NCBI RefSeq assembly: GCF_016019935.1 | Contig: NZ_JAECMT010000002.1 | Coordinates: 248,001 to 312,000 of the forward strand | From: Paenibacillus sp. GSMTC-2017 | GTDB lineage: Bacteria; Bacillota; Bacilli; Paenibacillales; Paenibacillaceae | DNA: 64,000 bases | Reading direction: 5' to 3' | Shown: in pieces, positions 51,810-60,815 of the stretch | Position numbering within the stretch: position 1 is the first letter of the stretch | How the letters are laid out: each line of letters begins with the position of its first letter | Translations under genes and position numbers: made by a program | Notes under the pieces: model-generated | Databases searched by the model: none | The model's input: the letters and a program-made list of their open reading frames with translations, nothing else | Told to the model about the DNA's origin: nothing

Positions 51810-53153
51810 ATGACAGTCGTATCATCTCGTCAATTTATTGTTAAAGCATTAATTGCAAGCGGTTTCTTTATAGCATTGTTAGCATGTATGACCGTTCTAG
51901 CTGATCGTGTTTCTGCTCACGGTTATGTAGACTCTCCAGGAAGCCGTTCCATTCTATGTAAGCAAGGACTCAATACAGATTGTGGAAACATCATATATGA
52001 GCCACAAAGTCTAGAAACACTTAAAGGCTTCCCTGCAGCTGGACCTGCCGATGGTCAAATAGCAAGTGCGGGTGGACTATACCCTAAACTTGATGAGCAA
52101 TCCAGCACTCGTTGGAGCAAAGTTGCTATGACTGGTGGCCAACAAACATTTACTTGGAAGTTTACAGCAAACCATGCTACGTCTAAATTCCATTATTATA
52201 TTACGAAAACTAATTGGGATCCAAATGCTCCACTAACTCGTAATCAGTTTGATTTGACACCATTTTGTACAGTAAATTATGGCGGTGTACAACCTCCAAT
52301 GACTTATTCCCACAATTGTAATGTTCCTACCGATCGTACTGGATATCATGTTATTTTAGCAGTATGGGACGTTTCCAACACAGTTAACGCGTTCTACAAC
52401 GCTATTGATGTTAACTTCCCAAGCGGGCCTGCTGATACACAAGCTCCAACTGCTCCAACTAGTTTAAGCGCTTCCAATGTTGGATCAACTACAGCTACGT
52501 TGGCATGGTCAGCTGCCACTGATAATAATGCTGTAGCTAGCTACAAAATATATAACGGTACTACTCTTTTAGCAACAGTGCCAGCATCACCAACTAATCG
52601 AGCATTAACTGGACTTACCTCAAGCACCAGCTATTCATTTAGAGTAACCGCTGTTGATGCCGCAGGTAACGAGTCAGCTGCTAGTAATATCGTAAATGTA
52701 ACAACAACAGCTGTTGCAGTAGATACGGCAGCTCCTTCTGCACCTCCTGGATTGCATATTATGAATACACCAACTTCAACAAGCGTTTGGTTAATGTGGA
52801 GTGCTTCTACAGATAATGTTGGCGTTACTGGCTACCGCATCTATCGCGGAACTACATTATTAGCTACTGTCTCTGGTTCAACTTTAGATTATGTCGTAAA
52901 TGGACTTACTCCATCTACTGCATATGCGTTCTCTGTTAGAGCGATTGATGCTGCCGGCAACCAATCTGCTGCGAGCAATGTAAACGCTACAACAGCTGCT
53001 GCTCCGACACAACCAGCATGGGCAGCTGGTGTTGCTTATACAACTGGTACTAAAGTAACGTATAACGGTGTAGTGTATGAGTGCAGACAAAATCATACAT
53101 CAATCGCAGGCTGGGAGCCAGCTAACGTAGCTTCACTTTGGAAGGTAGTATAA
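51810..53153 (+). CDS. AA10 lytic polysaccharide monooxygenase with two FnIII domains and CBM5/12
   Basis: 447 residues. A Sec signal peptide is cut before His37 ('VSAHGYVDSPGSR'), which becomes the N-terminal His of the copper brace; the second copper His is H122 ('TANHATSKF'). The catalytic domain runs to ~205. Two FnIII modules follow (each 'TAPSAP..L....' with 'GYRIYRGTTLLATV'-like strands), then a C-terminal CBM5/12 with 'WAAGVAYTTGTKVTYNGVVYECRQNH' (split) and two conserved Trp. The enzyme oxidatively cleaves crystalline chitin outside the cell. Single gene with a terminator. Confidence 0.95.
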   Translation: MTVVSSRQFIVKALIASGFFIALLACMTVLADRVSAHGYVDSPGSRSILCKQGLNTDCGNIIYEPQSLETLKGFPAAGPADGQIASAGGLYPKLDEQSSTRWSKVAMTGGQQTFTWKFTANHATSKFHYYITKTNWDPNAPLTRNQFDLTPFCTVNYGGVQPPMTYSHNCNVPTDRTGYHVILAVWDVSNTVNAFYNAIDVNFPSGPADTQAPTAPTSLSASNVGSTTATLAWSAATDNNAVASYKIYNGTTLLATVPASPTNRALTGLTSSTSYSFRVTAVDAAGNESAASNIVNVTTTAVAVDTAAPSAPPGLHIMNTPTSTSVWLMWSASTDNVGVTGYRIYRGTTLLATVSGSTLDYVVNGLTPSTAYAFSVRAIDAAGNQSAASNVNATTAAAPTQPAWAAGVAYTTGTKVTYNGVVYECRQNHTSIAGWEPANVASLWKVV

Positions 53154-53170
53154 TTAGGAAATTAATATCC

Positions 53171-53211
53171 AAAAGCCCTTGACACAGCAATGTGATTCAA
53201 GGGCTTTTTTC
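53171..53211 (+). terminator. Terminator of the LPMO gene
   Basis: A perfect 12-bp stem (AAAAGCCCTTGA with TCAAGGGCTTTT) is followed by TT. Confidence 0.9.
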
Positions 53212-53307
53212 CTATACTTTTTATTTACAAGTATTTACTTATATTGTATAGTTCTTAATAAAGAACTTATCTGTTCTTTTAAAATGTCATATTGGGAGTG
53301 CATCCTG

Positions 53308-53730
53308 ATGAAAATGTTGAAAAGAGTCATCAGTATAACGGTGTTAATCGCTATACTCGTTTTTCCAACATCAGCTTTTGCATCTAGTCAGACAAGCTAT
53401 TCTAGTGAAAGCAAGAACAAGGGGTTTTTCTCTTCACTATTTACCTTTTTCGGTGGATCATCTAAATCCGATGATCGTATTGACTACGGTAAATACAACA
53501 AAGATCGAGACGATGAGAAAGAAGACAAAAAAGGTAAAGACCAGAAAGACAACTTCTGGGACTGGTTTGACAAAAAGGATCGTTGGGATGATGATGACGA
53601 CGATGATGACCGGTGGGACGATGAAGATGACCGGTGGGACGATGAAGATGACGATGATGACGATGATGACTGCTGGGATGACGATCCAACTGATTCCTTC
53701 AAGCTCTGGAAAAATTACTACGGCTATTAA
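53308..53730 (+). CDS. Secreted Asp-rich protein of unknown function
   Basis: 140 residues from the ATG at 53308 (GGGAG upstream). A Sec signal ends 'PTSAFASSQ'. A short hydrophobic/Phe stretch ('GFFSSLFTFFGG') and a Lys/Asp segment are followed by about 45 residues that are mainly Asp with 'DRWDDE' units and one Cys. It ends 'DSFKLWKNYYGY'. The acidic stretch should bind divalent cations such as calcium or lie as a disordered polyanion at the surface. The family is not recognised. The GAT/GAC repeats also give open antisense frames, which are not genes. Confidence 0.75.
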   Translation: MKMLKRVISITVLIAILVFPTSAFASSQTSYSSESKNKGFFSSLFTFFGGSSKSDDRIDYGKYNKDRDDEKEDKKGKDQKDNFWDWFDKKDRWDDDDDDDDRWDDEDDRWDDEDDDDDDDDCWDDDPTDSFKLWKNYYGY

Positions 53731-53784
53731 TAGAGCAGTCTAGTAAACCAGTACTAGTGGAATCCACCATGTCATACTAACAGG

Positions 53785-53828
53785 AAAAAGGCTGTCTCTG
53801 GTCAAATTGACCTAGGAGACAGCCTTTC
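53785..53828. terminator. Bidirectional terminator
   Basis: A long hairpin (AAAGGCTGTCTC...GAGACAGCCTTT with an inner GGTCAA/TTGACC stem) lies between the Asp-rich gene and the convergent heme monooxygenase gene. Confidence 0.9.
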
Positions 53829-53848
53829 GTTTTCCATTTAACTTCGTC

Positions 53849-54178
53849 TTAAGCGAGGTTTAATTGACTTGTATCTACTTTCGTTGCATCATACATTTTT
53901 ACCGATGAGCTTATAATATAACTTGGAGATTCTTCATTACGCTTTTCACGATGACCAGCCAAATGAACAGGATCCTTCTCCCAATTTTTCCATGCATCTT
54001 CTGATTCCCAACGTATCATCGCAATAACTTCTTCAGATTCTTTATTTTTTCTACTGACTAGTACAGTCCGATCTATTAAACCTGGCATCGTATCAATATG
54101 ACCAGCTTGTACGAACCATCCGGCCACTTGTTCAGCATTTCCGGGTTCTACTACTATCGTTCTTAATTGAATAAACAT
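53849..54178 (-). CDS. Antibiotic-biosynthesis-monooxygenase-fold protein, probable heme monooxygenase (HmoA/IsdG-like)
   Basis: 109 residues of ABM fold: 'MFIQLRTIVVEPGNAEQV', 'IAMIRWESEDAWKNWEKDPVHLAGHR' (split). The Trp and His of this last region correspond to the catalytic Trp and heme-ligand His of IsdG-type enzymes, which open heme and release iron. A Fur box upstream supports an iron-scavenging role. A quinol monooxygenase function is the alternative. Single gene. Confidence 0.85.
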   Translation of the reverse strand: MFIQLRTIVVEPGNAEQVAGWFVQAGHIDTMPGLIDRTVLVSRKNKESEEVIAMIRWESEDAWKNWEKDPVHLAGHREKRNEESPSYIISSSVKMYDATKVDTSQLNLA

Positions 54179-54223
54179 ATTTATTCCCCCGATATCAAAA
54201 AATTCACACTACAATATCATATC

Positions 54224-54242
54224 GATAACGATTATCAATGTC
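54224..54242 (-). promoter_or_regulatory. Fur box upstream of the heme monooxygenase gene
   Basis: GATAACGATTATCAATGTC matches the Fur consensus at 16 of 19 positions and lies 46 bp upstream of the start at 54178. Confidence 0.82.
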
Positions 54243-54291
54243 AAATAATTTATTGGGAAATATAGGTGGGTACTGCTCGAGGAAATGTTGA

Positions 54292-54480
54292 TTATTCGTA
54301 CTTTTTCAAGCGATATCGATAACCACAGAACGAACATTTAAATACGATGCTATCTTCCCCTATCATAAAGGTAAATCGATCATCGTCTTCCATTTCAATG
54401 TATTCTCTTCCATGTTCATCACGATCACCCGTTCCAAAGATCCCTGTTTTATTACCGCATTCACATTCCAAGTGCATCAT
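54292..54480 (-). CDS. Small zinc-ribbon protein
   Basis: 62 residues from the ATG at 54480 (AAGGTGG upstream): 'MMHLECECGNKTG' and 'FKCSFCGYRY' form a CxC...CxxC zinc knuckle about 35 residues apart, with an acidic loop between. Longer in-frame starts have no ribosome site. It looks like a rubredoxin/zinc-ribbon-type small protein of unknown function. It is divergent from the methyltransferase gene. Confidence 0.75.
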   Translation of the reverse strand: MMHLECECGNKTGIFGTGDRDEHGREYIEMEDDDRFTFMIGEDSIVFKCSFCGYRYRLKKYE

Positions 54481-54633
54481 CGGTTTATCCACCTTTTTCC
54501 TTAATATTCTTATCGTTACGAAATAATACCCGATCATTCGGCATGTTTCGTTGATTACTTACCCTTGCTTCGTTATAATAAGCGATGACATTATTACATG
54601 ACAAGACTTACGTCGAGGAAGGATTTTTTGAAT

Positions 54634-55500
54634 ATGTACTTAGCAGATAAATGGAACGACTACGAGGTTATTGATACTGGTGAAGGCGATAAGCTGGAGC
54701 GTTGGGGAAAATATATTTTACGCAGACCAGATCCACAAATTATTTGGCCAATTGCTAATGAAGCAGAACATTGGAACAAAGTAGATGGACATTACCATCG
54801 TAGCAATTCTGGTGGTGGGCAATGGAATATGTCTTCAAATCTTCCTGAGAGATGGACAATTGGTTATGGCGATTTAAGATTCCACATTAAACCGACAAAC
54901 TTCAAACATACTGGACTATTTCCTGAGCAAGCGGTTAACTGGAGCTGGATGATGGACAAAATTCGCAATGCGGGTCGTCCAATACGTGTACTAAATCTAT
55001 TTGCTTATTCCGGCGGAGCTACTGTCGCAGCTGCTTCTGCTGGTGCAGATGTTTGCCATGTGGACGCTGCTAAAGGTATGGTGCAATGGGCTAAAGATAA
55101 TGCTCAACTATCTGGCCTTGAATCCGCCCCTATTCGTTATATAACAGACGATGTATTTAAGTTTGTACAACGTGAGCAACGCCGTGGCCGTCAGTATGAC
55201 GCTATTATTATGGACCCTCCTTCCTATGGACGTGGACCTAATGGAGAAACGTGGAAGCTTGAAGAAAACTTGTATCCTTTCCTTCAATCTTGCACATCCA
55301 TACTTTCTGATAATCCTTTATTCCTACTTATTAACTCGTATACGACAGGATTATCACCTTCCGTTCTCCATAATCTACTTCATATGACAATGAAGTCGAA
55401 ATATGGCGGACAAATTAATTGTGGAGAAATTGGTTTGCCAATTACGAAATCCGGCCTTAATTTGCCGTGCGGCATCCTTGGACGCTGGGAGTCAAATTAA
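54634..55500 (+). CDS. Class I SAM-dependent RNA methyltransferase (RlmI/RlmL-C type)
   Basis: 288 residues from the ATG at 54634, with GAGGAAGGA 10 nt upstream. A small N-terminal PUA-like part precedes a Rossmann methyltransferase with the SAM site 'VLNLFAYSGGATVAAASAGA', 'VDAAKGMVQWAKDN', and the catalytic 'IIMDPPSYGRGP'. The DPPSY-type motif IV fits an rRNA cytosine- or adenine-modifying enzyme. Its stop overlaps the start of a pseudouridine synthase by 1 nt, so the two RNA modification enzymes are translated together. Confidence 0.9.
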   Translation: MYLADKWNDYEVIDTGEGDKLERWGKYILRRPDPQIIWPIANEAEHWNKVDGHYHRSNSGGGQWNMSSNLPERWTIGYGDLRFHIKPTNFKHTGLFPEQAVNWSWMMDKIRNAGRPIRVLNLFAYSGGATVAAASAGADVCHVDAAKGMVQWAKDNAQLSGLESAPIRYITDDVFKFVQREQRRGRQYDAIIMDPPSYGRGPNGETWKLEENLYPFLQSCTSILSDNPLFLLINSYTTGLSPSVLHNLLHMTMKSKYGGQINCGEIGLPITKSGLNLPCGILGRWESN

Positions 55501-56207
55501 TGCGAATCAAAGTCTTATTTGAGGATAATCATCTGCTTGCTGTCGTTAAACCTCCAGGCATACCTTCTCAAGAGGATGAAACCGGCGATCCTGACATGCT
55601 AACTCTGCTCAAAGCAGATTTGAAAGAACGACATCAAAAACCAGGCAACGTTTTTTTGGGACTGGTGCATCGATTAGATCGTCCTGTCGGAGGCGTTATG
55701 ATTTTTGCCAAAACTTCTAAGGCGGCCTCCAGGCTGTCTGAGGCGGTTCGAAGCCGTAACTTCGGTAAAACGTACATGTGTGTCGTTCAAGGGGCTCCTG
55801 CGAAGCAGGAAGCCCGTCTGACGCACTATATACGTAAAGACCAGAAGAAGAATCAAGTTACTGTTTTTGAGAAACCTACTGAAGAAGCTAAAGAAGCGAT
55901 ACTAACGTACTCTGTCATCGCAAGCTCAGATCGCTTCAGCTTAATAGCTGTAAAACTGCATACTGGCAGGTCACATCAAATTAGAGCTCAAATGGCATAC
56001 ATCGGTTGCCCATTACTTGGTGATCTTAAGTACGGAGCAACGAAACGAAACGATGTAACCGATGTTGCTTTATGGTCTACTTCTGTTTCTGTGCCACATC
56101 CTGTAACGAAAGAAGCTTCAACTTTTTGCTCAACTCCAGAGAATGAATATCCATGGAGCATATGGCAACAGGATCAAATCCAGGATGCAGCCAAACATTT
56201 TACTTAA
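55500..56207 (+). CDS. RluA/RluD-family pseudouridine synthase
   Basis: 235 residues starting at the ATG that overlaps the previous stop (TAATG). Motifs: 'DNHLLAVVKPPGIPSQ', the catalytic Asp in 'GLVHRLDRPVGGVMIFAK', and 'LHTGRSHQIRAQMAYIGCPLLGD' (split). There is no S4 domain. It converts uridine to pseudouridine in rRNA or tRNA. Co-translated with the methyltransferase. Confidence 0.94.
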   Translation: MRIKVLFEDNHLLAVVKPPGIPSQEDETGDPDMLTLLKADLKERHQKPGNVFLGLVHRLDRPVGGVMIFAKTSKAASRLSEAVRSRNFGKTYMCVVQGAPAKQEARLTHYIRKDQKKNQVTVFEKPTEEAKEAILTYSVIASSDRFSLIAVKLHTGRSHQIRAQMAYIGCPLLGDLKYGATKRNDVTDVALWSTSVSVPHPVTKEASTFCSTPENEYPWSIWQQDQIQDAAKHFT

Positions 56208-56266
56208 ATCTTACAGGGCAATTTTAATTGCCTACTGTTCGATTAGGAGAGGACGATCGTGTTGAG

Positions 56267-57523
56267 ATGCGACATAATAAAACATTAGTATTCTTGACTA
56301 TGGGATTAGGTTTAGCTTCTATTGCTTTAGTTTTATTGCTGGTTTTGTCCAACTTTAGTGAAGACTTCTCGCCATGGAGCTCAAAAGCAACAGATAAGAA
56401 TAATATTATATCTGAAACTTCTGATTCTAATGAAAAACAAGAAATTGCTAAACCAGCAACACCACAACCGACCCCTGCTCCTCCTCAATTTGTAGATGCA
56501 GTATGGTTAGGTGTAGGCGATATTATGAGTCATTCTCCGCAATTACCAGGATCTTATAATGCCACCGAAAAAAAGTATAACTTTGATCCTTTTTTTGAAG
56601 AGGTAAAACCAATTTTAAAACAAGGCGATTGGGTTATGGCAAATCTAGAAACACCAATTGCAGGGAAAGAGTATGGCTATACTGGCTACCCTTCCTTTAA
56701 TGCTCCGCTTGAGCTAGCAGAAGCTCTCAAAAACGCTGGTTTTAATCTTTTTTCTACGGCAAACAACCATTCCCTCGACAAAGGTGAAAAAGGTTTGCTA
56801 CGTACATTAGAGCATTTAAAAGGGCTGGAGCTTCAAGCAGTCGGTACCGCTTCGTCACAAGAAGAAGCAGATGCACTAATCATTTCTGAGAAAAACGGCA
56901 TTAAGATGGGATTGTTATCCTACACCTATGGAACGAATGGTATTCCGATTCCAGAGGGTAAACCTTATCTTGTTAATTTAATTGATGAAGAAAAAATTAA
57001 AAAGGATATTACGCGGCTAAAAGAAGGCGGTGCTGATCTTGTTACAGTAGCGTTGCACTTTGGAGCAGAATATCAGACGACTCCTAATGAAGAGCAAAAG
57101 CAGTTAGCGCGAGCATTAGTAGCTGCTGGTGCAGATATTATTGCTGGATCTCATCCGCATGTTTTGCAACCATACGAAGTCATTGAAACACTCGATGCTA
57201 AAGGAAATAAAAAATCGGCACTAATTATTTATTCTATGGGTAACTTTATTTCTAACCAACGTGGTGGATCTAAAGACTACGGGGTTATATTCAAAGTTAA
57301 TATTCGCAAAAATGTTACCGAAGGTACGATCAACCTTACCGAAGTAGAAGCAATTCCTACTTGGGTTCACCGGTATAAACCCGATAAGTCTTATCGTTAT
57401 CGCATTCTTCCAATTGAAGAAACATTAGCTGAAGCAAATGACAAGCTGCTCCGTGCTAGTGATTATGAAACGATGAAAAAGGATTTTGAAATGCTTAAAA
57501 CAAGATTAGATTCAATGAAATAA
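56267..57523 (+). CDS. CapA-family (poly-gamma-glutamate synthesis-type) metallophosphatase-fold protein
   Basis: 418 residues if begun at the ATG 56267; longer starts to 56228 have no better signal, and the ribosome site AGGAGAGG is 14 nt away, so the start is uncertain. One N-terminal membrane helix, a Pro/Thr linker ('TPQPTPAPPQ'), and then the CapA domain: 'WLGVGDIMSHSPQL', 'NLETPI', 'TANNHSLDKG', 'GSHPHVLQPYE'. CapA-like proteins are outside-facing and are linked to capsule or cell-wall polymers. No capBCE genes adjoin, so PGA synthesis is unlikely to be encoded here. Confidence 0.9.
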   Translation: MRHNKTLVFLTMGLGLASIALVLLLVLSNFSEDFSPWSSKATDKNNIISETSDSNEKQEIAKPATPQPTPAPPQFVDAVWLGVGDIMSHSPQLPGSYNATEKKYNFDPFFEEVKPILKQGDWVMANLETPIAGKEYGYTGYPSFNAPLELAEALKNAGFNLFSTANNHSLDKGEKGLLRTLEHLKGLELQAVGTASSQEEADALIISEKNGIKMGLLSYTYGTNGIPIPEGKPYLVNLIDEEKIKKDITRLKEGGADLVTVALHFGAEYQTTPNEEQKQLARALVAAGADIIAGSHPHVLQPYEVIETLDAKGNKKSALIIYSMGNFISNQRGGSKDYGVIFKVNIRKNVTEGTINLTEVEAIPTWVHRYKPDKSYRYRILPIEETLAEANDKLLRASDYETMKKDFEMLKTRLDSMK

Positions 57524-57537
57524 TTGCAGAGCACATC

Positions 57538-57569
57538 AACGGCCGCTACCCAATTGGGTAGCGGCCGTT
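57538..57569. terminator. Bidirectional terminator
   Basis: A perfect 32-bp palindrome with 14-bp arms (AACGGCCGCTACCC ... GGGTAGCGGCCGTT) lies between the convergent capA-like and MarR genes. Confidence 0.93.
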
Positions 57570-57575
57570 ATCGTT

Positions 57576-57989
57576 TTATGTATTTGCTACTTTACCTAAC
57601 AGATAAACCAAAAGCTGTTGATTATGCGAGGAAATACGATCGAGCGAATGCTCGATCAAATTACCCCGAATAGCTCTGCCCCGCTCCGTCTCAGCTCTAC
57701 CTTTTGCTGATACTGATATCCACACGATTCTACGATCATTCACATCTCTCGTTCGTTCTATTAATTCATTTCTTTCCATCCGGTCTAACAACGTCGTTAT
57801 GGCTGCGGGTGTCGTAGATAAATATTGGATCAAATCAGATGGTTTCTTAGGTTCAGAGTCAAGTAACAGTTCAAGAACATTTAGTTGTCCTTCAGTAAGT
57901 GGGGCAAGCGATTGCTCCAAACTTATCTTCCAATCGCGTGTTAGTTTTGTCCACAACCTAGTAAAATCTTCAGAAATCAAACTCTCCAC
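57576..57989 (-). CDS. MarR-family transcriptional regulator
   Basis: About 137 residues if started at GTG 57989, which follows AGGAAG closely; the frame is open to an ATG at 58037 that lacks a ribosome site. Winged helix: 'LTEGQLNVLELLLDSEPKKPSDLIQYLSTTPAAITTLLDRMERNELI' (split), wing 'RDVNDRRIVWISVSAKG'. Dimer of helices at both ends. It may regulate itself or a distant gene; the upstream region has AT-rich repeats of 'attaat'. Confidence 0.9.
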   Translation of the reverse strand: MESLISEDFTRLWTKLTRDWKISLEQSLAPLTEGQLNVLELLLDSEPKKPSDLIQYLSTTPAAITTLLDRMERNELIERTRDVNDRRIVWISVSAKGRAETERGRAIRGNLIEHSLDRISSHNQQLLVYLLGKVANT

Positions 57990-58183
57990 CCGCTTCCTGT
58001 CAATTTTGGATTCTATAAGTCTATTATAGCAATTCATAATGTCGAATAAAAGATTAATGCAATTAATAGTTTGCGCTATTAATCGCTATTATCTCGAACA
58101 GTTTGACAGCTTTAGACATATACTGAGGCGACTGCCCATATTGGCAGGCAGTGCGGATTAACAAAGTGACATGCCCAAGGAGC

Positions 58184-58360
58184 GTGATTCCTCTGGACGA
58201 CAGAAAAGAAGAAATGATCAAACGTATTCGATCGTACGGAATAATAAAAGACCCACAATGGCTTGAACGCCCAGACGGGCTTGTTCCATTGTGGGTCATG
58301 CTTGAACTTTTAGTCGAGATTATAGATCGTTTCGATCCGCCTAATCAACCTTTTGATTAA
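58184..58360 (+). CDS. Possible small protein overlapping the parC terminator
   Basis: About 50-58 residues ('..[17 protein letters not shown]', '[21 protein letters not shown]'). The frame is open from 58151. AAGGAG lies at 58176-58181, but the only in-frame GTG (58184) is too close to it, and no good start codon follows. The product looks protein-like. The DNA, however, contains a perfect inverted repeat that acts as a terminator for parC on the other strand, and the end overlaps the parC stop by 20 bp. Real gene or by-product cannot be decided here. Confidence 0.4.
   Translation: MIPLDDRKEEMIKRIRSYGIIKDPQWLERPDGLVPLWVMLELLVEIIDRFDPPNQPFD
58243..58297 (-). terminator. Terminator of parE-parC
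   Basis: A perfect 12-bp stem (GACCCACAATGG with CCATTGTGGGTC) and an inner GCCC/GGGC stem are followed on the minus strand by TTTTATTATT, 44 bp after the parC stop. Confidence 0.8.
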
Positions 58361-60803
58361 GATCTGGAACAACCCGTACGAACGAAGACGTTATTACATC
58401 GTTTTTATCGACTGGGAATAACAGTTTTCCAATCGATTTACGCTCTTCAATTGGTGATTTCTCTGAACTCGCGATTAATTTGCCGCCTGTAGATGTAAGC
58501 GCAACAACTTCTATCTCTTTTCTGCAATAATAGCCAGCAACTAGCTTGTCGCCATTAGAGCGTACACGTTTGCCTTCTTTAAACTCAAACGTCTGAACAC
58601 CTCTACCGCCTCTGCCTTGTATCGGATAATCCAGTAGTAACGAACGTTTTGCATAGCCAATATCGGAAATGACTAGCACTTCACCTTCATCATCCGATAC
58701 CCAAATTGCAGATACGATCTCGTCATCTTCACGAAGTTGCATACCACGAACACCCGCAGCAACTCTGCCCATCGGATTAACTTCCGCTTCAGCGAAACGA
58801 ATACTCATCCCGTTTGATGAAATAAGAACAATATGTTTCGTGCCATCACTAGGAGTAACGCTGATGATCTCGTCCCCGTCAGCTACTTTACAAGCTGTGA
58901 CTGCTGTTGAACGAGTCGTCGCATATTCTTTAAGCTCTGTACGTTTCACTTGTCCTCGCTTCGTTATAAATACGAGTGACAAGTTAGGCGTATTCATATC
59001 TTTTATCGGTAATACACTTATAATGGAATCGTCTTTAGGCAGCGGTACAATATTAACAATTGCTGTTCCTGTATCTTTCCATTTAAAATCTGGTATTTGA
59101 TGCACAGGCAACAAATAATATTGACCTTTTCGAGTAAAGAGCAGCAAGTTGTCTATCGTATTGACCTGTAGCAGATCTCGAATGACATCACCTTCTTTCA
59201 CTCCAGCAGTGTCAAGTTCTCCACCAGATCGAGTGAAAGATAACATACTTGTACGCTTTACATAGCCATCTTGGCTAAGTGTAACAAGAACATCTTCTGG
59301 CGTGACAAGCACTTCCAGATTAACTTTCAACTCCTCAACTTCACCTTGAATACCAGAACGGCGATCGATGCCGAACTTATCACGAATTTCAGTAAGTTCG
59401 TCCTTAATGACACCGATTAACTTCTTTTCACTATCTAAAATCGAACGTAAGTAAGCAATTTTTTTCAGTGCTTCTTTCAGTTCTTTTTCTAGTGCTGTAA
59501 TTTCTAAGTTCGTCAATCTATATAGTTGTAAAGTTAAAATGGCATCAGCTTGACGTTCCGAAAATCCAAATTTCGATACTAAATTATTTTGAGCATCCGA
59601 TCTGTTTTTGGAAGCTTTAATCGTTGCGATAACTTCATCCAAAATGTTAAGTGCTTTAGCAAGTCCTTCTACGACATGTGCACGATCTTCTGCTTTCTCA
59701 AGCTCGTACTTCGTACGCTCCGTTACAACTTCCTTTTGATGCGCAATATAGGCTTCAAGCATCGGTTTAATACCAAGTTGCTGAGGTGCTTTATTGACGA
59801 TAGCGACCATATTGAAGTTATAAGTTACTTGTAGATCAGTCTTCTTGAGTAAATAAGCTAATATTCCACTCGCGTCTGCATCCTTTTTCAGCTCAACAAC
59901 GATGCGCAAACCGTTACGTCCACTCTCGTCTCTTACTTCTGCGATTCCTTCAACCTTTTTCTCTAGACGAATCGTTTCCATTGCAGTTACTAGTCGTGAC
60001 TTTACGACCTGATATGGGATTTCTGTTATAACAAGCTGCTGTTTGCCGCCCCTCATATCTTCAATTGCTGTTTTGGAACGAATGTATATACGACCTTTGC
60101 CAGTTGTATAAGCGTCTCGAATACCATCTTCACCCATTATAAGTCCGCCAGTTGGGAAATCGGGACCTTTAACAATGCTCATAATATCGTCAAGTGGTAA
60201 TTCAGGCTTCAACATCAATGCAATACAAGCATCAATGACTTCACGCAAATTATGTGGCGGTATTTCAGTTGCGAATCCAGAAGAAATACCACTTACTCCG
60301 TTCACAAGCAAGTTCGGATAACGTGAAGGTAATACAACTGGCTCTTTCGTTGTATTATCGAAGTTATCTTTAAACAATACTGTACGTTTATCAATATCAC
60401 GTAGCAATTCAAGCGCAATCTTGGACAAGCGAGCTTCCGTATAACGCATTGCTGCAGCTGGATCATCATCTTGCGAACCCCAGTTGCCATGTCCATCAAC
60501 AAGTGGATGCCCCATCTTCCAAGGTTGTGCCATCCTTACCATACCTTCATAAATGGATGAGTCTCCGTGTGGATGGTAATTACCCATTACGTCCCCAACC
60601 GTTTTAGCGGATTTCCGGTATGGCTTGTCCGGTGTATTGCCAGCGTCATACATCGCATATAAAATACGGCGCTGTACGGGCTTTAAGCCATCACGTACAT
60701 CGGGGATCGCACGATCCTGTATGATGTATTTCGAATAACGTCCGAATCGATCACCAACGACCTCTTCCAGAAACGCCGGTAAAAATTGTTCTAGAATACT
60801 CAT
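58341..60803 (-). CDS. parC: DNA topoisomerase IV subunit A
   Basis: 820 residues. The N-terminal breakage-reunion domain has catalytic Y121 ('[10 protein letters not shown]'). The quinolone-determining region reads '[12 protein letters not shown]' with Ser82 and Glu86, the sensitive type. The C-terminal beta-pinwheel has repeats such as '[15 protein letters not shown]' and '[15 protein letters not shown]'; no GyrA-box. With ParE it decatenates chromosomes after replication. The start lies 13 bp after the parE stop. The choice of ParC over GyrA rests on the pairing with ParE, the start sequence and the divergent C-terminal domain. Confidence 0.95.
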   Translation of the reverse strand: MSILEQFLPAFLEEVVGDRFGRYSKYIIQDRAIPDVRDGLKPVQRRILYAMYDAGNTPDKPYRKSAKTVGDVMGNYHPHGDSSIYEGMVRMAQPWKMGHPLVDGHGNWGSQDDDPAAAMRYTEARLSKIALELLRDIDKRTVLFKDNFDNTTKEPVVLPSRYPNLLVNGVSGISSGFATEIPPHNLREVIDACIALMLKPELPLDDIMSIVKGPDFPTGGLIMGEDGIRDAYTTGKGRIYIRSKTAIEDMRGGKQQLVITEIPYQVVKSRLVTAMETIRLEKKVEGIAEVRDESGRNGLRIVVELKKDADASGILAYLLKKTDLQVTYNFNMVAIVNKAPQQLGIKPMLEAYIAHQKEVVTERTKYELEKAEDRAHVVEGLAKALNILDEVIATIKASKNRSDAQNNLVSKFGFSERQADAILTLQLYRLTNLEITALEKELKEALKKIAYLRSILDSEKKLIGVIKDELTEIRDKFGIDRRSGIQGEVEELKVNLEVLVTPEDVLVTLSQDGYVKRTSMLSFTRSGGELDTAGVKEGDVIRDLLQVNTIDNLLLFTRKGQYYLLPVHQIPDFKWKDTGTAIVNIVPLPKDDSIISVLPIKDMNTPNLSLVFITKRGQVKRTELKEYATTRSTAVTACKVADGDEIISVTPSDGTKHIVLISSNGMSIRFAEAEVNPMGRVAAGVRGMQLREDDEIVSAIWVSDDEGEVLVISDIGYAKRSLLLDYPIQGRGGRGVQTFEFKEGKRVRSNGDKLVAGYYCRKEIEVVALTSTGGKLIASSEKSPIEERKSIGKLLFPVDKNDVITSSFVRVVPDLNQKVD

Positions 60804-60815
60804 GTTTGCTCACCC

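Noticed and set aside
53462-53702. His-rich and Ser-rich open frames opposite the Asp-rich gene
   Set aside because: They are the antisense reading of GAT/GAC repeats (ATC/GTC in other frames) and have no start signals.
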